Assembly: GCA_015698045.1 (NCBI GenBank)
Contig: BLAL01000169.1
Location: forward strand, 248,001 to 312,000
From: Rhizophagus clarus
Lineage: Eukaryota > Glomeromycota > Glomeromycetes > Glomerales > Glomeraceae
Direction: 5' to 3'
Length of the DNA: 64,000 bases
Position numbers and translations under genes: made by a program. Below are positions 56,340-64,000 of the stretch, piece after piece (position 1 is the first letter of the stretch; each line of letters opens with the position of its first letter). The notes below the pieces were generated by a model that did not search any database, had not been told where the DNA came from, and saw nothing but the letters and a program-made list of their open reading frames with translations.

Positions 56340-58680
56340 AGAGAAAGATAAAGAAGAAAATCTAGAACGAAATCATAATTAATTTATATTTATTTATTTA
56401 ACGGCTTATTTTGTATAATGATTATAATATGTATTATGTGTTTTTAAAATATGTTTACATTTTACTATTATCAATTCATCCCTAAATTAAAATATGTGAA
56501 TGAATTTTTTCATATATATATGTGTGTGTAACTTTGACTAAAGATATAATTTTATATGGAGTGTTTACAATACTTGGATTGTTATTTTTTTTATTGACCG
56601 AAGCACAGCGGAGGACTTATACTTCTACGCAAGAGCAATGCAATGTCGTTCTGTACTGTAGCCTGATCGGCGAATGAAATTTCGTGTTACATGTTATTAA
56701 ATATTCATATTCTAGCTTCGGACGTTCAACGGTTCCCGTTACCTAGTAATAATAAATTTTTTGCAATCTTTTTAGCGAAGTTATACGTGTCGTGTGACTG
56801 ATCTTTTAATTCCTGCCAACATTAATTTACCCTCGAGATTAATAATATCAGGTATACTTCATTAATTTTCATAATTCGATCAAAATGTTTATTCTTGGCT
56901 ATTACATTTAATACAGTAGCTGAATTTAAATGACTGTTTATTAAATTATTGAAATTTTATAGATTTATTATGTTGCCAAGTTTATTCCGTCACCCAAATT
57001 TGCAAAATGTTGGTGACACAACATAACTGATAATATATAATTGTCGACTATTACTTTATTTAAATTCAGTCATACAATAGATTATAAACTTATTTTTTCA
57101 ACTTTAAACTTTATTCAACTTTAAACTTTAATAATATTTTTTTTTTTTTCGATCATAAAAACTAAACCCAGAAAAAAAACAAATAAATAATTTTATTCAT
57201 GCATTACAGTATGACGTTTTAAATATTTAAAGTTCGTTATCAAATTTCTTTGATATTTTTATATCATCAATAAACTATACTAATAGTGCACCGTTAATCG
57301 TCTATAATAAATTTGATACTTATTTTTCGTACAGCAAATGTAATAACTGCAAATCATTCAAATACCAAGACATTATACAATACATATTGACATCGTTTAA
57401 AATTAAAATGATATGCACCTAATTTTACCTGAAACAAATTGGTATAAGTGAATAAGCGAGCGGATTGTTGCATAAATTCCAATGTGTCGGATCAAGTTAA
57501 AAAAACTCGTTTTTAATTTATAAGTCCACAAAAAAAAAAAAGAATTTTATTTTAACATTTCCATTGAAACATCAAAACATCATAAATTCGAATTTACTAA
57601 CGACAATCGCCAAGCGAAAGTGATGTGCTTGGCATTAACTTTATTATCAATATAAACCTTTCATTGAAAACTTAAACATGTATTAATTGTTTATAAGATT
57701 ATGTCCGTTATTAATAATTGTATAACTGCAAATTATTAAAGTTTCAATTTAATATATCAATCATTGGTTAATTTTTTTAAGAATAAGTTGAAGGTATAAA
57801 AAATTCAAAATTAGTAAATCAAGTAATATGTTACATAATCTTTTCTTTACTGGCAAATAATAATTTTTTTCCCCCCTCGCTCAATGTAGTTTATCATAAA
57901 ATCTACAGTATATAAATGTTGCACAAACGCACATTAGCACAACATAAAGTTTCACTACGGAATATATTTGTCTAAAATCAAAATTTTTTGAAAATTTATT
58001 GTCGCATAAATTTATGAAAGTCAAAAAAAATTTTTTTTTAAAAAATTTTTAATATCGATTGTTTTAACGTTATTCGATCGAATTTCTGTTTGTATAACTC
58101 TGAAAATTTGATTTCTTATACTATTACTCGTAATACAATATTATAATTATTATATCTCATCTCTTTTATTACTAAATCATGGATTTCTCTATTTTTCACA
58201 AATTTTTTAAGTTCATAGAAAATAAAGTTTAATTATCTCTCGGTTATACAATGATTTTAAAATAAAATGCATCTTTTTGTTTTTGTGTAACAAAAATTTT
58301 AATCCCTTTTTTTTTTGAAATAATGCGGATTATCGATTAGAAGAAAGAACAAAGGATGCAACATATGGGAGAATGTTTCATCTTAGGTTTTTTTTTTCAA
58401 TTTATGAAATATTAGTAGTGGATTAATTTTAATTTCGAATAAAACATACGATTGTTTATTTGTGTGACACGTGTGACACCATAAATTAAATTGCAGCAAA
58501 ATATGCAACAAATTTATTACCAGTTATTATACGAAAAAAACAAACCAGTAACAACCCGGATAAATTATACGTAAAAAAAGTAACATTGTATAACGTAATT
58601 AGTAATGAACTTCTTATTCAGTAATAGTTTTTTAATCAATCCAATCAAATCCTGCATATTTACACAGCCTAGTTATCGGG
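56340..58680. other. 2.3-kb gene-poor stretch
   Basis: No gene recognised. A short local duplication, CAACTTTAAACTTTA, occurs at 57099-57132. Otherwise AT-rich with long T runs. Confidence 0.45.
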
Positions 58681-58710
58681 ACGATCTCGGAAATTCTATT
58701 ACACAAGTTT
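58681..58710 (+). promoter_or_regulatory. shared upstream motif of kinase genes (copy 3)
   Basis: ACGATCTCGGAAATTCTATT-ACACAAG aligns with the block at 38881 and, more weakly, 19541. It is about 150 bp before the ATG. Confidence 0.42.
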
Positions 58711-58855
58711 TTTTTAATTTCGTACAAACCTTATTTCACCTTTTAAATTATCCAGTTAAACTCAAATAATTTTAACGGTTCTTTTTTTTTTTTTTTTTTT
58801 TTTTGAAGGTCGCATATTTATTTTTTTTACTTACTTAATTAACAAATCCAACGTC

Positions 58856-60424
58856 ATGTTAAAAAAAAAGGTCTTAATGAATTCTAATAATGACACATGT
58901 AAAGAATGTGGTTATAATTCCCTTTTTTGTAATGTAAATCATTTTAAACAAAATTTCAGAAAATGGACTAGTGGTAATAGTAACATTGATAAGTTAATTC
59001 AAAGTACTCAGCTATCAGCACATTATGATGTATCAATAGCATTAGAATGGATTCCTTATAAGAAACTTAACGATATTAAATATGTTTCGGAAGGCGGATT
59101 CGGAAAAATATATAGAGCAAAGTGGAAAGATGGAAACATACAATATTGGGATAGTAAAAATAAAAATTGGGAAAGATCGGGTCAAAATATGATCGTGGCT
59201 CTAAAAAGTTTGAATAATTCAAAAAATGCTACATCAGAATTTGTAAATGAGGTATAATTACAACGAATTTTCAAAATTTTGATAATTTCTTTTTTTTTTT
59301 CATTTTATTAATATTTGTTATTATTATTATTATTATTATTATCGTTCAATATTATACGATATAATTAGATCATATTACATCATAAATTTAAAAAAGGTAA
59401 TGGATTTATTATTGAATTTTATGGAATAACCCAAGATCCGAAAACAAAAGATTATATGATGGTCTTGGAATATGCAGAGTATGGAAGTTTAAGGAATTTT
59501 TTAGATAATAGTTTTAAAGAATTAAGTTGGGAAAATAAGATTCAATATTTATGTAGCACCGCATTTGGACTTGTCAGTATTCATGAAAATGATTTAATTC
59601 ATCGAAATTTACATTCCGGAAATGTATTAAAGAATAATGTTCAAACTTCTATAACTGACGTGGGATTATGTAAGCCTGCGGATTGTGTTACGTTAGAGAA
59701 AATGTCATATGGCGTTTTACCTTATATTGCTCCTGAAGTTCTAAGAGGACAAAATTATACTAAAGCTTCTGATGTTTATAGTTTTGGTATGATTATGTAT
59801 GAAATAATTTCGGGTTTACCCCCGTACTACGATGTAAGCCATAATGAAAATTTAGCGATAAAAATTTGTCAAGGTCTTAGGCCAAGGTTTAATATAAAAG
59901 TACCATCATTAATCGTGGATTTAATCAAAAAATGCTTGGATGCAAATCCATTAAATCGACCAACGGCTTTTGAAGTCAGAAAAACTATATACCCATGGTG
60001 GTACAATTATGAAGATCAAATAGAATTACGAAAACAAATCAAAGAAGCAGAAGAAGCAAACAAGAAAATCACTTCAACGAATATAGCATTATCATATAAG
60101 AAACATTCTGAAGCTATTTATACAAGTAGATTATTTAATTTTAATTATCTTCCTGAGCCAAAGAATTCTGATGATTATTATGAACAAAATGATAATATAA
60201 CAAGCATAGAATACTCAGGTAATAAAGGTTTTATGAGTATTAAGAATCTTTCAAATCAATTGAAAACTAACAATTATTAATTAGGATCTTTTCAAATTGA
60301 CATTTCTAAATTGAAAATTAGCGATAAAGGTATATTTTAATCTTATTAATTTTATTGATATTTACTTTCTAAATTGTACAATTCTATTTATTTTATAGGT
60401 CAAATTAGTGAGTCCGAAGGTTAA
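58856..60424 (+). CDS. WTSGN-family kinase with HRN catalytic loop (predicted pseudokinase)
   Basis: Exons 58856-59251, 59369-60218, 60285-60329 and 60399-60424 join in phase to 438 residues. The head has CKEC...C, NFRKWTSGNSNIDKLIQ and LEWIPYKKL. The loop YVSEGGFGKIYRAKW and the beta-3 Lys (VALKSL) are intact, as are ITDVGLCKP (metal-binding Asp kept), APEVLRGQ and DVYSFGMIMYE. The catalytic loop, however, reads LIHRNLHSGN: the general-base Asp is Asn. Such proteins usually bind nucleotide without normal phosphotransfer and act as scaffolds or allosteric partners. A (TTA)n microsatellite (59318-59341) sits in intron 1. The full open frame over four exons argues that it is kept. Whether the start is ATG 58856 or ATG 58877 is unclear. 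Confidence 0.85.
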
Positions 60425-60429
60425 AATAT

Positions 60430-61020
60430 TTTAATGGCTATATCAACTAATGAATCTTGTAATTTTTTAATTTATTTTTATTTTTAATTTTTCTTGTTTG
60501 TTAATATTATTGTTAAGATTTTGTTAATGTAAGCTTTTATTTAAAGTTAATTAGTTTAAAATGAATGAGAAGGTCATTCATTAAACGGTGTTAAACAGTT
60601 TTCTAAATTGTAATTACTTTATTAATTAATTAATTATTATTTTAATTTTTTTAAAATATTGAATTAATAAAAATTTGTTCCTTGTTTATATTTCATGTTT
60701 TTCGTATCCACGGAATCTTATGGAAATTTCTGTAAAATTTTTTAAAGTATAAATAAATTTGACAATGATATGTTTAAATACTAGGTATTGCATAGATCTC
60801 CCTTTTGTGAATAAGTTTTTTTTTAAAATAAATATTTTATTTGAAGGATTCAAATACAATCCTTTCATAATTTTGCTAGATTGCGATTCAAACACGCTCA
60901 AATTTATATTATAGGCGGACTTGTGATGGATATCACCTTTAAATTTGATAACGAGAGCTAGTCAGCTAGAAACGACTTTGCTAAACATTCGCTCTTTTAA
61001 TTAGGTTAAAAATTATCGAC
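60430..61020. other. intergenic, no gene seen
   Basis: AT-rich DNA downstream of the kinase. Confidence 0.4.
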
Positions 61021-61021
61021 T

Positions 61022-61190
61022 CCATAAAAAAAAAATGTCTCATTTGAAATAATCCAGAGCTTGTCCAGAAATTATCCAATTCTTGACGTTGAGACGCTGA
61101 ATTTCCCAGCAGAAATTGTCCGGAAATTTACCGGTCATCACCATTTCCGGATATTTTGTATTCTGGACACTTTTTTTTTACAGAAAATTC
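61022..61190. mobile_element. possible diverged relative of the CCCTATAAA MITE
   Basis: Begins CCATAAAAAAAAAATGTC and ends GGACACTTTTTTTTTACAG, with TTGTCCAGAAATTATCC, TTGTCCGGAAATT and TTTCCGGATATT between. These are the subrepeats and end pattern of the 5345/48721 family, but the element is short and no target duplication is clear. Confidence 0.42.
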
Positions 61191-61804
61191 GAAATTATCT
61201 TATCATTATGGAATTTAGTTAACGCATTCGATTCAATCTATTCGATTCAATCATCAACTAAATCAAGTATTAATTGTTGCTGATAAAGGAATTGAAAATT
61301 TTTTGATCATTAAAGTCAAATTTTACGAATAACTGTATTTATCTATCTCGGATAAAATTTTATGGATATATTGCTCAATTTATGCTTGTAACTGATAGAA
61401 AAATGAGAAAGACTTCAACGGAGGTTTTATGAATTCTTTGATGGAACGACCTGAAAGTTTTGTTAAAGCTGCGTCGTATAAGGTGGAAGTTCGTTAAATT
61501 CTTTCCGTCCTAATATAAGGACGAACTGGATTCAAAAGGAAATAATATTGAATTAGGACTGGCAACGTCAAAAATTGTGTAATTAATGTTGTATTAAATT
61601 ATTTTAAATTATTTTAAATAAGCACTGATTCTCATGTCATAAATATTTCCAAAAACTTTATCGTGCACATTATAAAAAAAATTTTTTATTTTTACATAAA
61701 TTTTCAGTCGAATTTTTTAATTGTATTCAATTAACAGCCATTTATTAATGTACCTCTTCTACTGAATATATAGTGAAGCACGTATATAAATTAATTGCAT
61801 CATG

Positions 61805-62040
61805 GGATAAATTTTTTTGGCTGCTGACCGCCGCAGCTGATCGGTCAATTTTTTTGGATAGACGACCAAAAATAATTCCGCAATAGTAACTTTATTCATT
61901 ACACGTGTCACACCCTCATTTTCCATAAGTTATCTGAGGGGCAGTTTTTTCGGTTAGTCAAAATCCTATTCGTCACGCCATTACTCGTCACTGATTATTC
62001 ATGTGTCACTGATAATGCCGGTCCTGTGCACAAACCCTGA
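61805..62040. mobile_element. relic related to the outer MITE at 4151-7092
   Basis: GTCACACCCTCATTTT, TATCTGAGGGGCAGTTTTTTC, TTCGTCAC and CGTCACTGATTATTCATGTG resemble the two halves of the 4151-7092 element, here uninterrupted at the point where the pogo-like element entered the other copy. Ends were not defined. Confidence 0.48.
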
Positions 62041-62249
62041 TGTAATTAATCAAAGAGTATGATCGTCTCGAATTAGTAGCTGCAAGTCTCTTAGTACATA
62101 TTGGAATTAGACATTTATTATAAAATACTGCAAAAATTAATTTGTTACCAAACTTTTAGATATTTGTAAATAAGATTTTCTGTTATTTTTTTTAATATAA
62201 TAAATATAAATGTCAAAAATGTTTAAACCCTAATAAATTAACTTCCCTT

Positions 62250-62680
62250 TGAAAGCATCCCTGGATTGATGAAAATTCTGTTCTCGTTCTTCATGCTGCG
62301 TTTAAACAAGATTATCGTCTTGATTTTATCTGCGAAGATCTACTACAATTTTTTTCTTCAAAGATTTCCCTCAATAAATAAAGAAACATTTTTTATTTGC
62401 TTAATCATACAAATTGAAAAGATGCCATTTGAGAATATTTAATCAAATGTGATATCGAACAAACTCCTGATCTTGGAACAATAAAACCGAGTGGGATAAT
62501 GAGACCTATCACTCAATTTGTGGAAATTTCGTGTAGATTTTTTTTTTTTTTTTTTTGATATAAAGTCCATCCTTGTAAAGCTTTATAAAGCTATTATTCG
62601 TAATCGTATTTATGAAGAAATTGAAGAATTTTATTATGAGATACCTTATCAAGCAATGTTAACATATTAGTTTATTCTCA
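62250..62680 (+). pseudogene. unidentified gene relic in pieces
   Basis: Protein-like segments: HPWIDENSVLVLHAAFKQDY and RLDFICEDLLQFFSSK (62258-62380), then KALYKAIIRNRIYEEIEEFY and EIPYQAMLTY (62575-62670). They lie in different frames with stops between, so they are either exons of a decayed gene or inserted pieces. I do not recognise the family. Confidence 0.38.
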
Positions 62681-62939
62681 GTGCGTAACAAAATTTGATT
62701 ATTTTTAAAAAATGAATTTCACAAAAACCTAACTCACGATACGATGGCCATCTAAAAAAGTTCTGTTCCTCGGTGGTAGTAATTTAACTGACAAAGGTTC
62801 TAAATGCATCTTCTAAAAATAAGTATAAAAATTTTTTTAATTACTTCAAATTTGTTTCAATCGTCATGAAATAAAAGAAATGCGGTTTAAACTATTAATT
62901 AATTAATTAATTAATAAAATTATAAATGAGTACGTGTAA

Positions 62940-63410
62940 AAAAAAAATACCTCATTTAAGTAACGAGCTGAGATATTCTGTGACCTATTACTAATTTGGA
63001 TTTAAGTTTTTCATTTATCCAACTTCCATCATCTTGTTTAATGTAGTTTGCTCCGCCATCAATGCAAGTTGCAGAATACACTTTTGCAAATCCGCCTTCC
63101 CCTATTTGTTTGTATCTTCAAATCTATTAAATGGGACCCATTCAAGAAATATTGGATAACCAGAATAAGCATCATAATGACCATGATTATTTACATTATA
63201 AATCGTAACTTTGATAAAACTATCGATATCATAATTTCCACTGGTCCATCCTTCAATTATGGAACGAGAAACACATTCTTTATACCAAAATTTTTTATTT
63301 ACTAGGTCATAACAATCTTCATGATTAATTTTTACAGAAATAGAATCTTTATCAGAAATATTTAATTCATTAAATTCCGATACTAATTGATTTTCTTTAA
63401 TGGAGCTCAT
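62940..63410 (-). pseudogene. kinase relic of a second subfamily, N-lobe exon
   Basis: ATG 63410 opens a frame with CVSRSIIEGWTSGNYDIDSF and FLEWVPFNRFED, a divergent version of the WTSGN head. One extra base at about 63112 shifts the frame; the next frame gives QIGEGGFAKVYSATCIDGG and KQDDGSW, an intact-looking glycine loop. A further shift follows before SQNISARYLNE and the donor GTATTT (62951). No C-lobe exon was found downstream to 62.2 kb. Confidence 0.68.
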
Positions 63411-63529
63411 TTTTATAATTTGTATTACGTTAGAAGTAGTTTATGGCAAATTTGTGAAAAAGAATTTCAAGGTAGAAAAAAAATTATTGACGCTACTTTA
63501 ATTTGAATATTCAATGAAACTATAGTTGC

Positions 63530-64000
63530 ATCAGAAGTCAACCCCTGATTTATCTGGGATAAAATACCGATTTATCCATTTCATCCTAGATTTACCCATT
63601 TTTCACCCCCGGATTTGATCCATATTTTAACCCGGATCATCCCATATTTTAATCCTAGTATGATTATCACACCTATCAATTAGTATAGACCGGAAATTTT
63701 ATTAGGCAATACACAATAAATTTTTCCAATAAAGAGAGAGAAAAATTTTATAAAACAGTTAAAACAGTTTAAAGAAACTGTAAAAAAAAAAATTCTTTTT
63801 TTCTCAAAAATAATATTGATTTAGAGAAACCATAAAAAATAAATAAAAAAGTTGTTGAAAAAGCTGTTAAATTTTATTAAAATTTGATTAATAAAAAATT
63901 GTTAGTATATCATCAAATAAAAATTTCAGTGTGATACTACACTCCGTTAAGTTTAACCAATTAATCTATCCGGGATAAAATATAGATTAATCTATTGTCG
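63530..64000. repeat. CCCGGAT/TATCCGGGAT-type repeat cluster reaching the window edge
   Basis: GATTTATCTGGGATAAAATA, ACCCCCGGATTTGATCC, ACCCGGATCATCCC and, near the end, TTAATCTATCCGGGATAAAA recur. It looks like a mobile element with CG-palindrome subrepeats cut by the window end; no gene inside. Confidence 0.5.

Noticed and set aside
1-64000. CRISPR-like array
   Set aside because: No regularly spaced identical repeats with unique spacers; the repeats seen are tandem duplications or MITE subrepeats, and the DNA is eukaryotic.

Overview
The window looks like nuclear DNA of an arbuscular mycorrhizal fungus (Glomeromycotina, most like Rhizophagus). It is very AT-rich, genes are split by short GT-AG introns, and there are at least eight copies or relics of the lineage-expanded kinase family with the signature NF(K/E)NWTSGNxDID..IQ. 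A Crinkler (CRN) relic, small secreted proteins and many short DNA transposons fit the same group. The assignment rests on family resemblance recognised by eye; no database search was run.

Layout. 0.8-3.9 kb: a decayed Crinkler gene (-). 4.1-7.1 kb: three DNA transposons nested inside one another, including a broken pogo/CENP-B-like transposase. 7-11 kb: a gene fragment, a small secreted-protein candidate (-), a 0.3 kb tandem duplication and a 134-bp MITE. 11.0-14.1 kb: the most unusual gene, an intact seven-exon kinase (-) in which the N-lobe exon has been amplified to four copies, three with degenerate glycine loops. 14.4-15.1 kb: a hAT-type MITE. 16.7-19.0 kb: fragments of a membrane/WD-like family. 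19.7-21.7 kb: a kinase broken by a hAT-type MITE with a perfect 8-bp target duplication. 22-26 kb: no convincing gene. 26.1 kb: a secreted protein whose C-terminus was altered by a 40-bp duplication. 29.8-32.8 kb: an aminotransferase fragment and a kinase relic. 33.2-40.5 kb: a duplicated two-gene cassette, each half holding a helical protein with one central hydrophobic hairpin followed by a kinase or kinase relic; the second half ends in an intact kinase. 41.7-43.2 kb: a MACPF (perforin-like) gene (-). 44.7 kb: tRNA-Ala(AGC). 46.0-47.9 kb: the 3' half of an isoleucyl-tRNA synthetase gene, decayed (-). 48.7 kb: a second copy of the innermost nested MITE. 51.7-52.2 kb: a six-cysteine secreted protein (-). 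54.4-60.4 kb: two kinases in which the catalytic HRD is HRN, one frameshifted. 62.9-63.4 kb: a kinase relic of another subfamily (-).

Working together (inference). Kinases with a Cys-rich head are interspersed with a paralogous pair of helical-hairpin proteins, a MACPF protein and a Crinkler. This resembles an accessory region in which signalling and possible effector or defence genes are duplicated, recombined and inactivated. The transposons give exact insertion records (8-bp, 3-bp, TA and 9-10-bp target duplications) that explain several of the gene breaks.
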